Translations under genes and position numbers: made by a program
The notes under the pieces: generated by a model
Database searches by the model: none
What the model was told of the DNA's origin: nothing
What the model saw: the letters and a program-made list of their open reading frames with translations, nothing else
Source of the DNA: Maribellus sediminis
Lineage (GTDB): Bacteria; Bacteroidota; Bacteroidia; Bacteroidales; Prolixibacteraceae
Direction of reading: 5' to 3'
Length of the DNA: 64,000 nt
NCBI RefSeq assembly: GCF_011799805.1
Contig: NZ_WXUB01000003.1
Span: 248,001 to 312,000 of the forward strand
Shown: positions 17,022 through 25,541 of the stretch, one piece after another
Numbering within the stretch: position 1 is the stretch's first letter
How the letters are laid out: every line of letters begins with the position of its first letter

Positions 17022-19193
17022 TTAATTAAACCAGTATGTCATTTTCAATACGATGGCCCGGTTGCGTGAGTTCCAGTTTCCGGTAAAATAATTGTCGGTG
17101 TAAACCAGGTAAATGTCCGAAACCGGCTGATACCGCCACTGAAAACGCGAGTTAATATTCAGGTTATCGATCTGTTCGTTGTACTGCACAAATGTCGACC
17201 AAAATATTTTGTCAGAAAAAGTAATATCCATTTTCGGACCAACCAATAAAAACTTTTCCCTTTCAAACGGATCACCCAGATCGAGATCGGTATAATTAAA
17301 GTTCATTGTGAGATTTACATAAGGCTGAAATCGATACCCCACTTTTCCCTGAATATATTGGATATTCCCGCAATAGAAGGAACCCTTTGTCATTTCCACT
17401 TCGTAATTGAACAGCGTTTTACGTGTTGACGTGTATTCTAGCGAAACGCCACCAAACTTATAATCCGATCCTTTTGGCAAATAATTGTTTTCATCGTGCG
17501 TAGGATTAAAATCTTCCTGCAATTCTACGTAATTATTAGTAAACGAAAGCTGTAACTCCGAACGGTCCTGAAACTGCATATTGTACTGAAATTCATATTC
17601 ATGTTCAATCTTTCTGTATCCCGGATCGAAATAATTATCCAGTTTAACCTGAGGTCCGTGGCTTACCACCCGTTTGTTGGGCACAAAAGAATAGCTTACG
17701 CTCGGGCCAATAAAATTGTACCCGGTGCGGCGTACATAACCAACTTCTGCCCTGTAGTTTTCACCTATCGATGTTTCGTATAGTCCAACTTTTATGTGCT
17801 TGGTTTGATAAGCTAAAAATGCGCCTTGTGCATATTGTTTATCCGGATTTTCGGGCTGAAAAGAACGATGGTAAAAGAATTTTCCATCCCAGAAATTATC
17901 CTTACTTGCCAGGTTAAAATCGAAACCAAACACCCGGTTATACATACTGGTATCCGACGGAGCATTGATGGATTGTTTGTTTACCGCTATAACACCAAAG
18001 TTCGAGCGCGAAAACACCTTTTTCTGAACCGAAGCCACCGTAAAATTCCGGGCGAGGAAATCGCTCGTTTTCTCAGTGGTCATATTCATAAAACCAATAC
18101 GCCAGTCGTTACCAATTTTACCACTTAAACGTGCCCCTGCCAGAACAGGTGCATCCAATCCGATACGTCGTGAAAAGAACGGTGTGGATGTGTGGTAGCC
18201 ATAGTCGGAAAACAAATCGCTGTTCTCGAGAAAAAACTGTCGCTTCTCGGGAAAAAACAGCTCGAACCTGTCGATATTGGCGATCTGCTGATCCACTTCA
18301 ACCTGAGCAAAATCGGGATTGTACGTCAGGTCGAGGTTCATCGATGATGAGATACCAACTTTGGCATCGAACCCAAAATCTTTGCGGTAATCGACATCCG
18401 TTCCGGCTTCAAAATCTTTTGAAACACCTCCGAAAATATAGGGGATGAACGAGAATTGTGTCTTCGATTTTGGCAGCGGTTCCTCAAATTTCATCACCCC
18501 TGTATATGCCAGCGAGGCTGTCGGGAACTGCCTTGGCACCGGCGCCCAGGCCGACTTTTCATCCGACTTCAGATCGAGACGGCTGAAATTCACATACCAG
18601 GTTTGACTGTTATTCGGGTAGCGGAGCGATTTAAAAGGAATACGCATTTCGGTTACCCAGCGATCGTCGTAATGCCGGGTTTTCGATTCCCACTTGCAAT
18701 CCCAGTCAAGCAAGCTGCTGTGACCGTTGCTCATCGTCCCGTCCCATTTGGCACCCGATGCCGAAATACCAAACGAATAACCATTGGTTTGATCTAAAAA
18801 AGTATCGAAAAATACCAGTAGATTATCGTTGTTGGCAAAGCTAAAATCACGGCGGAACGACTCCATTACGCGCTTGCCGGGTATAGTATCGTAAAATATC
18901 TGCGCCAGGTACAGTGCCTTGTCATCGTAAGTCATCATCATAACCGACGGCTGAGTTGCATAACCCGTGTCAACAGGAAGAACTTTGAAAAAATTATCGG
19001 TTTTTTGAGCTACCTGCCAGTCAGGCTCATCAAAAATACCATCGACAATGATGGTACCTTTCGCCTTTTTTACATGGTAAACAAAATTATTATTGAATGT
19101 TGTTGTAACAGTGTCTTTCTTCCATTTCAAATTGTTTCCGGCGAAAAGCGAACTCCCCAAAAACAATAATACAAGCAAAAGTGCCGGCCTCAT
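17022..19193 (-). CDS. DUF5916 outer-membrane beta-barrel protein with CBM9-like N-terminus
   Basis: 723 residues from the ATG at 19191-19193; a frame from 19325 is open, but the inner Met begins a signal peptide (MRPALLLVLLFLGSSLFAG) and has a two-box promoter 38 bp upstream. After the signal, residues of about 45-250 (KGTIIVDGIFDEPDWQVAQ ... LYLAQIFYDT ... WVTEMRIPFKSLRYP) look like the carbohydrate-binding family 9 fold seen in DUF5916 proteins. The remaining 450 residues alternate aromatic beta strands and short turns, ending in an aromatic residue, as in an outer-membrane barrel. Function is unknown; relatives are often near hydrolases or export genes. It follows the efflux operon but behind a terminator, so it is a separate unit. 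Confidence 0.8.
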   Translation of the reverse strand: MRPALLLVLLFLGSSLFAGNNLKWKKDTVTTTFNNNFVYHVKKAKGTIIVDGIFDEPDWQVAQKTDNFFKVLPVDTGYATQPSVMMMTYDDKALYLAQIFYDTIPGKRVMESFRRDFSFANNDNLLVFFDTFLDQTNGYSFGISASGAKWDGTMSNGHSSLLDWDCKWESKTRHYDDRWVTEMRIPFKSLRYPNNSQTWYVNFSRLDLKSDEKSAWAPVPRQFPTASLAYTGVMKFEEPLPKSKTQFSFIPYIFGGVSKDFEAGTDVDYRKDFGFDAKVGISSSMNLDLTYNPDFAQVEVDQQIANIDRFELFFPEKRQFFLENSDLFSDYGYHTSTPFFSRRIGLDAPVLAGARLSGKIGNDWRIGFMNMTTEKTSDFLARNFTVASVQKKVFSRSNFGVIAVNKQSINAPSDTSMYNRVFGFDFNLASKDNFWDGKFFYHRSFQPENPDKQYAQGAFLAYQTKHIKVGLYETSIGENYRAEVGYVRRTGYNFIGPSVSYSFVPNKRVVSHGPQVKLDNYFDPGYRKIEHEYEFQYNMQFQDRSELQLSFTNNYVELQEDFNPTHDENNYLPKGSDYKFGGVSLEYTSTRKTLFNYEVEMTKGSFYCGNIQYIQGKVGYRFQPYVNLTMNFNYTDLDLGDPFEREKFLLVGPKMDITFSDKIFWSTFVQYNEQIDNLNINSRFQWRYQPVSDIYLVYTDNYFTGNWNSRNRAIVLKMTYWFN

Positions 19194-19230
19194 TGTGCAG
19201 TTTAATTGATATAGGTTTTTACAATGCACA

Positions 19231-19259
19231 CAAAGATATTGAATTTGTGATACTAACAA
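19231..19259 (-). promoter_or_regulatory. Two-box Bacteroidota promoter of the DUF5916 gene
   Basis: Minus strand: TTG (19259-19257), 18-bp spacer, TATCTTTG (19238-19231), ending 38 nt before the ATG at 19193. It lies inside the longer open frame and so supports the inner start. Confidence 0.7.
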
Positions 19260-19280
19260 AGTGCCGGTTCCGTTAGCTAT

Positions 19281-19314
19281 AAAACAAAAAGCCTCCGACG
19301 TTTCAGTCGGAGGC
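19281..19314 (-). terminator. Rho-independent terminator of the efflux operon
   Basis: GCCTCCGAC / GTCGGAGGC, a perfect 9-bp GC-rich stem with a 6-nt loop, then TTTTTGTTTT on the minus strand. It follows the TolC-family gene. Confidence 0.9.
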
Positions 19315-19342
19315 ACAAAAAACAATGTTCAAGCATGATTAG

Positions 19343-20680
19343 CTACAAGGTGATCGGTACACCGTTGTAGAAATCAAGTATTTTTGTACGAAAAATGTAC
19401 TCGTATTTGGCCTGAATAAGATCAGATTGTGCAACTGTGAGGTTATTTTTACTTTGGTTGTATTCCACGGTATTGATCATTCCTACATTAAATTTTTCTT
19501 CGGTATATCTGAAAGCTTCTGCCATTGAAGTCACAGCTTTTTGGGTAGAAATGTAACGATTCAAAGCAGCAAGTGCATTGGTGTAAACCAACTCAATGTC
19601 TTTGCGCAGTACATTGCTGGCCAATTGCAACTGGTATTTGTAATCTTCAATCTGAAGCTCGGAATTCGAAATGCCGTTACGCACCTGGAAGCGGTTGAAA
19701 ATAGGGATGCTCAATGTAAATCCAAGACTCGAGCGGCTGTTGTTTTTTAGCTGTTCGCCAAAATCAATTCGGTTACCGAAAATATCGTTGTACTGGTTGT
19801 TGTACTGGTTGTAGTAGTTGGCGCCAAAACTGAGGTTTGGATGTTGATTCCCTCTAACTATATCAAGCTGTTTCATGGCGCTTTCAACACGCAACTGTGC
19901 CGCTTTAATTTCGGGCCGGGTGTTAACTGCATTGTTGAACACATCAAAGGCATTCATAATAGTCAGGTTGGCCTGAACTTCAGGAAGCTTTGGTTTTTCA
20001 ACCTTAAAACTTTCAGAAATGGGCAGGTCGAGAAACTGGTACAAATTCAGGTACGAAAGCTGAACTGCATTCTGATTATTTACCAGCTGAAGTTCTTCAC
20101 GCGCCAGTTGAGCTTCGATTTCGAGCAAAGCGCCTTTTGCAGCGCTTCCGGCTTCAACCAGTTGTCTTGTTCTTTCAATCTGGTGTTTCGTTACTTCAAT
20201 GTTAGCTTTCGTTACTTCTATTACTTCCTCGGCAAACAGAATCTGAAGGTATTCGGCCGCAATGCCCAGCATAATATCGTCTTTGGTTTTTTGCAGTTCG
20301 TGCAAAGTCACCTCCAGGTCGAGTTGACGTTGTTTAACCGTATTTGAAAGTGTCATCCCGTTAAACAAGGTCATGTTGGTTGACAAATAACCGGAAACAC
20401 TTGCCGAGTTGATGTTATCGTAAGTATTGTCGTAGGTAAGCGAGCGACCGAAACTGAAATCGTTGCCCAACTGCGCATTTAAATTTGGCAGCTTATCGTC
20501 CTTGGCCTGCTTCACCAAATTTTCGTTGTATTGGGTGTTTAATGATTGTTGTTTGATCTGAATATTGTGCTCGATGGCATAATCGAAACACTTTTGCAAG
20601 TCCCAGGTTGGCTGTGCATTTACCGCCCCCGAGAAGGCAATGAAAAGCACACCGGTTAGCAAGGTTAAAAGATTCTTCAT
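19343..20680 (-). CDS. TolC family outer-membrane efflux protein
   Basis: 445 residues with a signal peptide (MKNLLTLLTGVLFIAFSGAVNAQ). The pattern of two repeats, each with long coiled-coil helices and beta strands, is typical of TolC: WDLQKCFDYAIEHNIQIKQQSLN at the start and the related RPEIKAAQLRVESAMKQLDIVRGNQHPNLSFGANY in the second half, with KFNVGMINTVEYNQSKNNLTVAQSDL near the end. It forms the outer-membrane duct of the tripartite efflux system whose other parts are encoded upstream. Last gene of the operon; a strong terminator follows. Confidence 0.9.
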   Translation of the reverse strand: MKNLLTLLTGVLFIAFSGAVNAQPTWDLQKCFDYAIEHNIQIKQQSLNTQYNENLVKQAKDDKLPNLNAQLGNDFSFGRSLTYDNTYDNINSASVSGYLSTNMTLFNGMTLSNTVKQRQLDLEVTLHELQKTKDDIMLGIAAEYLQILFAEEVIEVTKANIEVTKHQIERTRQLVEAGSAAKGALLEIEAQLAREELQLVNNQNAVQLSYLNLYQFLDLPISESFKVEKPKLPEVQANLTIMNAFDVFNNAVNTRPEIKAAQLRVESAMKQLDIVRGNQHPNLSFGANYYNQYNNQYNDIFGNRIDFGEQLKNNSRSSLGFTLSIPIFNRFQVRNGISNSELQIEDYKYQLQLASNVLRKDIELVYTNALAALNRYISTQKAVTSMAEAFRYTEEKFNVGMINTVEYNQSKNNLTVAQSDLIQAKYEYIFRTKILDFYNGVPITL

Positions 20681-20737
20681 TTGTTATTGTTTTTTGTTTG
20701 CGACTAATTTACATAAACCTTTCACAACCACCTAAAA

Positions 20738-21868
20738 TTAGCCCTGATTGCTTGTTTCTTCATTTAACTTTTTGGGATCAATTTTTTCGCCTTTAACTTT
20801 ATCCTCCAGTTTCAGTCCTTCTGTAATCTCAATATTGATGCCGTCGGACAATCCGGTTTTTACGTTTCTTTTCTCATACTTAGGCTCTTCCGGTGTACCG
20901 GTGTTCACCTCAACAAAGGCAGAATCATCTTCAAACTGAAGTAAACCTTCAGGAATTACCATTACGCTGTCTTTTTTCTCAAGAACGATATTGGCATTGG
21001 CGCTGTAACCTGCACGAATAAACTGACCTTCTTTCAGGTGAACGTTGGCTTTTATTTCAAACTGAATGGCGCCGTTTTCTTCCACACCTTTTGGTGAAAT
21101 GTATTCGAGACGCGCATCAAATTTTTCCTTGTCGATGGCACCGATCTCCAGTTCAATAGGCATGCCTTCTTTAATTTTGCCCACCTCGGTTTCGTCCACT
21201 TTCCCTTCAAATATAATGTCCGACATATCGGCTACTGACGCGATAGTTGTACCCGCATTAAACGTATTGGCCTGAATTACCGAATTTCCAACTTTAACAG
21301 GAACATCGAGCACCATACCATCGATGGTTGAACGAACCAGAGTATTGGTAGCGGTAGCAGCCTTTTTTGTTACACCGTTTTTAATTAATTCCAGGTTATT
21401 TTCGGCAGCCGTAAGTTCTTCTTTGGCTGAATCGTAACCTACTTTGGCCGTTTTAAACTCTTCATATGAAATCACATTCTTGTCGAAAAGTTTTTGCTGA
21501 CGGTCGTAATCGATCTGGGCATCTTCGTAATTAATTTTGGCACGGTTCATACGTGTTTCTGCGGCGTTCAAAGTCACCATATCAGGAATAATTTTGATAC
21601 GGGCAACAATCTGGCCTTTCGAAATTTTGTCACCGGCTTCCACATAAAGTTCGTCAATAATACCCGAAACCTGGGGTACAATTTCGATTTCGTAACGGGG
21701 CACCACCGAACCTGTGGCAACTGTTTTACTTACTACTTCACTGTAAAACGGATTTTTATTTTCGAAAAAATCCTGTTTCTTTTTCGACTTGTTGTACAGG
21801 AAGAACAAAGTTCCGCCAAATGCTGCAATCAGAATTGCAATTCCTAAAAATCTAAAAATCTTTTTCAT
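20738..21868 (-). CDS. Periplasmic adaptor (MacA/HlyD family)
   Basis: 376 residues. One N-terminal membrane helix (FLGIAILIAAFGGTLFFLY), then the split lipoyl domain (VSKTVATGSVVPRYEIEIVPQVSGIIDELYVEAGDKISKGQIVARI), a helical hairpin of roughly 80 residues (AAETRMNRAKINYEDAQIDYDRQQKLFDKNVISYEEFKTA), the second lipoyl half (STIDGMVLDVPVKVGNSV) and a beta-barrel plus membrane-proximal domain. This is the bridge between the MacB-like permeases and TolC. 57 bp separate it from the TolC gene and 295 bp from the permease upstream, the longest spacer of the operon. Confidence 0.9.
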   Translation of the reverse strand: MKKIFRFLGIAILIAAFGGTLFFLYNKSKKKQDFFENKNPFYSEVVSKTVATGSVVPRYEIEIVPQVSGIIDELYVEAGDKISKGQIVARIKIIPDMVTLNAAETRMNRAKINYEDAQIDYDRQQKLFDKNVISYEEFKTAKVGYDSAKEELTAAENNLELIKNGVTKKAATATNTLVRSTIDGMVLDVPVKVGNSVIQANTFNAGTTIASVADMSDIIFEGKVDETEVGKIKEGMPIELEIGAIDKEKFDARLEYISPKGVEENGAIQFEIKANVHLKEGQFIRAGYSANANIVLEKKDSVMVIPEGLLQFEDDSAFVEVNTGTPEEPKYEKRNVKTGLSDGINIEITEGLKLEDKVKGEKIDPKKLNEETSNQG

Positions 21869-21902
21869 CGCTTCAATTGTTTTTTGTTTTTGATATTTTT
21901 TT

Positions 21903-21930
21903 GAGCCACGAGCCGCGAGCCGCTAGCCAC
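21903..21930. repeat. Heptamer array GAGCCRC x4
   Basis: Four contiguous 7-bp units: GAGCCAC, GAGCCGC, GAGCCGC, TAGCCAC, followed by a decayed AAGCTTA. Confidence 0.85.
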
Positions 21931-22002
21931 AAGCTTATTTTTCCTCTATTTATGTTTGTATTTCAAGTTGTTGTTGTTATAATGTGAATCTGTTATTTCC
22001 CG

Positions 22003-22028
22003 CCCGGCACGAATGCCATTCGGACGGG
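22003..22028. repeat. Imperfect GC-rich hairpin
   Basis: CGAATG-C-CATTCG core (22010-22022) extended by CCCG/CGGG with small mismatches. It could be a transcript-processing or attenuating structure inside the operon. Confidence 0.5.
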
Positions 22029-22040
22029 GTCACTGGTTCT

Positions 22041-22075
22041 TACTGAACACTGCAAACTGCGACTGAATACTTTCT
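22041..22075. repeat. ACTG-word near-heptamer array
   Basis: ACTG words start at 22042, 22049, 22056 and 22062 (spacing 7, 7, 6), followed by ACTT at 22069. The same word series (ACTGCGACTGAA) recurs at 24798-24809. Confidence 0.65.
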
Positions 22076-22122
22076 TCTCACTTCATAAATCTTCAATCTT
22101 AATTCAATTATACCTCTTGAAC

Positions 22123-22146
22123 TCATTCACTCAATTACTCATTAAC
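22123..22146. repeat. Octamer array TCAWTNAC x3
   Basis: Contiguous units TCATTCAC, TCAATTAC, TCATTAAC. Confidence 0.65.
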
Positions 22147-22163
22147 TACTCATTTCTCCGACT

Positions 22164-23435
22164 TTACTCATCTCTAAGGGCATCTATCGGTTTTATGCTC
22201 ACTGCCCGCCGGGCAGGTATAAGTCCGGCAAAAATCCCGGAAATCACCAGTACGGATAAAGCGCCAACTGCCATTTGGAAACTAACTTCGGGCTGACGGA
22301 AAAAGATATCATCTGCATTTCCGGCATTGGCTTCCAGAGCCATGTTCAACAATTCGAGTATTCCAACTCCCAGCGCCAAGCCAATATAACCGGCTATTAC
22401 GGTCAGGAAAACACTCTCCGCTACAATATGCAGGATCACTTTTCCGGGTGTAGCGCCGATAGCACGTTGAATGCCAATTTCCTGGGTACGTTCTTTAATA
22501 ATTACTAGCATAATGTTACTTACTCCAATTACACCGGCCATGAGTGTTCCGATTCCAACAATCCAGGTTAAAATTTGAATTCCGTTAAACAAGCCCATGT
22601 ATTTCTTCCACTCTACTTCGATGTTGAATGAACCCACGGCCTGCAAATCGTCAGGTGCTATATTGTGTCGTTTTTTAAGCAATTCTTTCAACCTGGTTTC
22701 CAGGCTGCTAACCGGAACCCCGGGTTTAGAAGTAACCGAGAAAAAATGAACATCGTCGCCAAAATTGTAGGTTTTTTGCATGGTAGTAAAAGGCATGATG
22801 ATTGTTTCAGGCTTTCGCCCTCCGCCAATGTTTACACGTGTTTCGCCTTTTATTACACCAACTACCTGAAAGTAAACACCATTAATTTTGAGGTACTGCC
22901 CAATCGGGTCTTCACCTTCATCAAACATCACTTCCACTACGCGCTCACCTATGTTAACTACTTTCCGGCTATGCATAATGTCGATTTCGTTGATTAGCCG
23001 TCCCTGGAGCGGAGTCCATGGGTCAATTTTGAAAAACTCAGGATAATCTCCGTAAATATTAAACGAGCCCGTCTTTTTTCCGCGAATGGTGTTGTCTCCC
23101 GAGTTGGCATTTGGTCCGAATAACCTTGGAGACAGGTATTCAATATCAGAAACGTTGGCTTTTATGTATTCAATATCAGTATTGGAGTAGATCCAACGTC
23201 GTCCACGCTGGAATCCTTTATAGGGAACGCTGGTACGTTCGGTCCAGAAAAAAGCAGAGTTTGATGCAAATGCCCGGATACCATCCATCACACCGTTTTC
23301 AAGCGCCTTGCCTGCTCCCGACATAATAATAAGCATGAATATTCCCCAAAAAACACCAAAAGCAGTCATAAAGCTCCGCATCCGGTTCTTTTTTAAGGCG
23401 CTTAATATTTCTTTCCAAAGATCTAAGTCGAACAT
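22164..23435 (-). CDS. MacB-like ABC permease (FtsX family), permease 1
   Basis: 423 residues with FtsX/MacB topology: one TM near the N-terminus (RMRSFMTAFGVFWGIFMLIIMSGAGKALENG), a periplasmic domain of about 230 residues, and three C-terminal TMs, with the conserved IKERTQEIGIQRAIGATPGKV cytosolic loop and the LIPARRAVSIKPIDALRDE ending. It pairs with permease 2 (23475), which has the same architecture, so the transporter is probably a heterodimer, unlike single-gene MacB. There is no fused ATPase; the separate ATPase gene is at 24816. Confidence 0.9.
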   Translation of the reverse strand: MFDLDLWKEILSALKKNRMRSFMTAFGVFWGIFMLIIMSGAGKALENGVMDGIRAFASNSAFFWTERTSVPYKGFQRGRRWIYSNTDIEYIKANVSDIEYLSPRLFGPNANSGDNTIRGKKTGSFNIYGDYPEFFKIDPWTPLQGRLINEIDIMHSRKVVNIGERVVEVMFDEGEDPIGQYLKINGVYFQVVGVIKGETRVNIGGGRKPETIIMPFTTMQKTYNFGDDVHFFSVTSKPGVPVSSLETRLKELLKKRHNIAPDDLQAVGSFNIEVEWKKYMGLFNGIQILTWIVGIGTLMAGVIGVSNIMLVIIKERTQEIGIQRAIGATPGKVILHIVAESVFLTVIAGYIGLALGVGILELLNMALEANAGNADDIFFRQPEVSFQMAVGALSVLVISGIFAGLIPARRAVSIKPIDALRDE

Positions 23436-23483
23436 TTTGTTTTTTGTTTTCTGTTTATTGCTTTTCGTTGGCTGTTATTCGTC
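23435..23483. repeat. Degenerate T-rich heptamer array across the permease-permease spacer
   Basis: Seven units on the plus strand: TTTTGTT, TTTTGTT, TTCTGTT, TATTGCT, TTTCGTT, GGCTGTT, ATTCGTC. The array fills the whole 39-bp spacer and touches both the start of permease 1 and the stop of permease 2. On the coding strand it is an A-rich leader. Confidence 0.6.
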
Positions 23484-24737
23484 TCGTAAGGCTACAATCG
23501 GTTTAATCCTTGCAGCGCGTTTTGCAGGAATATAACCCGCAATTGCCCCGGCAACCACCAGTACCAGTGTTGCAGTTACAGCAATACCAAGGTCAACTGT
23601 TGGGTTTCTGAAAATTGTTTCCCCATTTCCTCCGTTTGTTGCTGCCGATATTTCGTATTGTTTCTCAACAAAAATATTGATCACCTCCATGAGGCCGGTT
23701 CCAAGTACAAGCCCGATATAACCGGCAACTGTTGTGATTAGAATCGATTCAAGCAAGATCAAACCAATTACAGAAGAAGGACTGGCACCAATGGCTTTAC
23801 GAATTCCAATTTCTTTGGTACGCTCTTTTACAACGATTAGCATAATGTTGCTCACACCAACCACCCCGGCTATCAGCGTACCGGTACCAATTATCCAGAT
23901 AAAAATGTCGATCGCCTGAAATATTTTCATGGTTTGCAAAAATTCTTCGAGCAAACTAAAAGAGCCCATTGCTGATTCGTCGCTTGCCTCAAACTTGTGT
24001 TTGCGTGCAAAAGTTTCGCGCACCTTTTGCTCAATGGCACGGCTTTCTTCAAGTGTTTCGGCATTTATCGTCAGTGCAAAATTGTGCAGGCGGTTGCCTC
24101 CGTTAAAAACTTTTTGACCAGTAGTTACCGGTAAGTAGGCGTTGCGGTGACGGGTGCCACTGCTCTCTTTACAAACGCCAACCACTTTAAACGGAATGTT
24201 ATTTACTCTTATGTATTCGCCAATTGCATTTTTTCCTTTGAAAAGGGCATCGTAAATGTCTTTCCCAATTACTACAGATTTTCGGGTTTGATCGATGTCA
24301 ACCTGGTTGATAAAACGTCCGTCAATAATTTCAATCGATTCCACTTCTTTTAACCCGGGATGACAGGTTATGGCAGAGTACTCGCCGTATTCGCTCCCGT
24401 ACGAAAAGGTGTTTCCTCCAATGTAATAACGACCTGAAGTGGCATCAATTCCTTCCATGTCTTTCAAAATGTCGTAATCGGCATTGGTAAAACGGATGTC
24501 TCTACCTTCTTTCAGCCCCTGGTAAGGAACACTTGTACGACCACTCCACAACCACATGGAATTAACCGCATTACGCATAAAGTTCTGCGACACTCCGTTG
24601 CTCAGGCCATTTCCGGCGCCTAAAAGGATCATCAGCATAAAAATCCCCCAGGCAACACTGAAACCGGTGAGGAAGGTCCTCATTTTATTTTTTTTGATGG
24701 TGGCAAAGATCTCCTGCCATTTATCGATGTCGAACAT
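23475..24737 (-). CDS. MacB-like ABC permease (FtsX family), permease 2
   Basis: 420 residues, a paralogue of permease 1 with the same four-TM topology: N-terminal RTFLTGFSVAWGIFMLMILLGAGNGLSNG, a periplasmic domain, then VKERTKEIGIRKAIGASPSSV and AAKRAARIKPI-type ending with IVALRDE. It would form a heterodimer with permease 1 and couple ATP hydrolysis to mechanotransmission through the adaptor and TolC, extruding a substrate from the periplasm. The cargo (lipid, lipoprotein, peptide or drug) cannot be read from sequence. Confidence 0.9.
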   Translation of the reverse strand: MFDIDKWQEIFATIKKNKMRTFLTGFSVAWGIFMLMILLGAGNGLSNGVSQNFMRNAVNSMWLWSGRTSVPYQGLKEGRDIRFTNADYDILKDMEGIDATSGRYYIGGNTFSYGSEYGEYSAITCHPGLKEVESIEIIDGRFINQVDIDQTRKSVVIGKDIYDALFKGKNAIGEYIRVNNIPFKVVGVCKESSGTRHRNAYLPVTTGQKVFNGGNRLHNFALTINAETLEESRAIEQKVRETFARKHKFEASDESAMGSFSLLEEFLQTMKIFQAIDIFIWIIGTGTLIAGVVGVSNIMLIVVKERTKEIGIRKAIGASPSSVIGLILLESILITTVAGYIGLVLGTGLMEVINIFVEKQYEISAATNGGNGETIFRNPTVDLGIAVTATLVLVVAGAIAGYIPAKRAARIKPIVALRDE

Positions 24738-24741
24738 GATC

Positions 24742-24769
24742 GTTCAAAGTTTAAAGTTCAAAGTTTAAA
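24742..24769. repeat. Heptamer array GTTYAAA x4
   Basis: Perfect alternation GTTCAAA, GTTTAAA, GTTCAAA, GTTTAAA in the ATPase-permease spacer. Confidence 0.9.
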
Positions 24770-24790
24770 GCATGTATTTCTGAGACAGAG

Positions 24791-24814
24791 ACTGGCAACT
24801 GCGACTGAAAACTT
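24791..24814. repeat. ACTG-word near-heptamer array, second copy
   Basis: ACTG at 24791, 24798 and 24804, then ACTT at 24811. Shares ACTGCGACTGAA with 22056-22067. Confidence 0.6.
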
Positions 24815-24815
24815 C

Positions 24816-25541
24816 CTAAGCGGTTTCCAGCTGTTTCGCATATTGGCTCTTAAACTGCTTAAGATCGCCATTCATAATAATTTGGTCGATCCCGCCATCT
24901 TTCAGGTGAACGATCTTCTGCGTCATGGCAGCAATATCGTGTTCGTGCGTTACCAGAATTATGGTAATTCCGTCTTTGTTAATCTCTTTCAGAATTTCCA
25001 TAACCTCGTACGAAGTGCTGGTATCGAGTGCCCCGGTTGGCTCATCGGCAAGTATGATCTTGGGTTGCGAAATCAATGAGCGTGCAATGGCCACACGTTG
25101 TTTCTGTCCGCCCGACATTTCGCTCGGTAGGTGAGTCGCCCACTCTAATAATCCTACTTTTTCGAGGTATTCCATGGCAATCTTGTTGCGCTTTTTACGC
25201 GGCACTCCCTGGTAGTAAAGTGGAAGCGCCACATTTTCCATGGCATTTTTAAAAGAAATTAAATTGAACGATTGAAAAACAAAGCCAACCAGCTCGTTAC
25301 GAAGTTGAGCCGCCTTTTTCTCCGACATATCTTTTACCAGCGATCCGTTCAGGTAATACGACCCTTCGTCGTAATTATCCAGGATGCCAAGTATATTTAA
25401 AAGAGTAGATTTCCCCGATCCCGAAGATCCCATAATGGATACAAATTCACCCTGCTCAATGTCAAGGTCGATGCCCTTGAGAACATGCAGCGAATTGTGG
25501 CCGGTCACATACGATTTGTGAACATTGTTAATACTAATCAT
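24816..25541 (-). CDS. MacB/LolD-class ABC ATPase of the efflux operon
   Basis: 241 residues. Walker A GSSGSGKST (about 38-46), Q-loop FVFQSFNLISFKNAMENV, signature MSGGQKQRVAIAR, Walker B IILADEPTGALD and switch His in VTHEHD. First gene of the five-gene operon, so the ATPase leads and the TolC gene ends it. The C-terminal tail of about 20 residues (MNGDLKQFKSQYAKQLETA) is longer than in minimal LolD proteins. Confidence 0.9.
   Translation of the reverse strand: MISINNVHKSYVTGHNSLHVLKGIDLDIEQGEFVSIMGSSGSGKSTLLNILGILDNYDEGSYYLNGSLVKDMSEKKAAQLRNELVGFVFQSFNLISFKNAMENVALPLYYQGVPRKKRNKIAMEYLEKVGLLEWATHLPSEMSGGQKQRVAIARSLISQPKIILADEPTGALDTSTSYEVMEILKEINKDGITIILVTHEHDIAAMTQKIVHLKDGGIDQIIMNGDLKQFKSQYAKQLETA

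Larger units (their letters stand above)
21869..22163. other. Long operon spacer with several short tandem arrays and a hairpin
   Basis: 295 bp between permease and adaptor genes of one operon, with no ORF of note. It carries a GAGCCRC heptamer array (21903-21930), an imperfect hairpin (22003-22028), an ACTG-word array (22041-22075) and a TCAWTNAC octamer array (22123-22146), each listed separately. Confidence 0.7.

Noticed and set aside
19343-25541. RND efflux system
   Set aside because: The adaptor could suggest RND, but the inner-membrane parts are FtsX/MacB permeases with an ABC ATPase.
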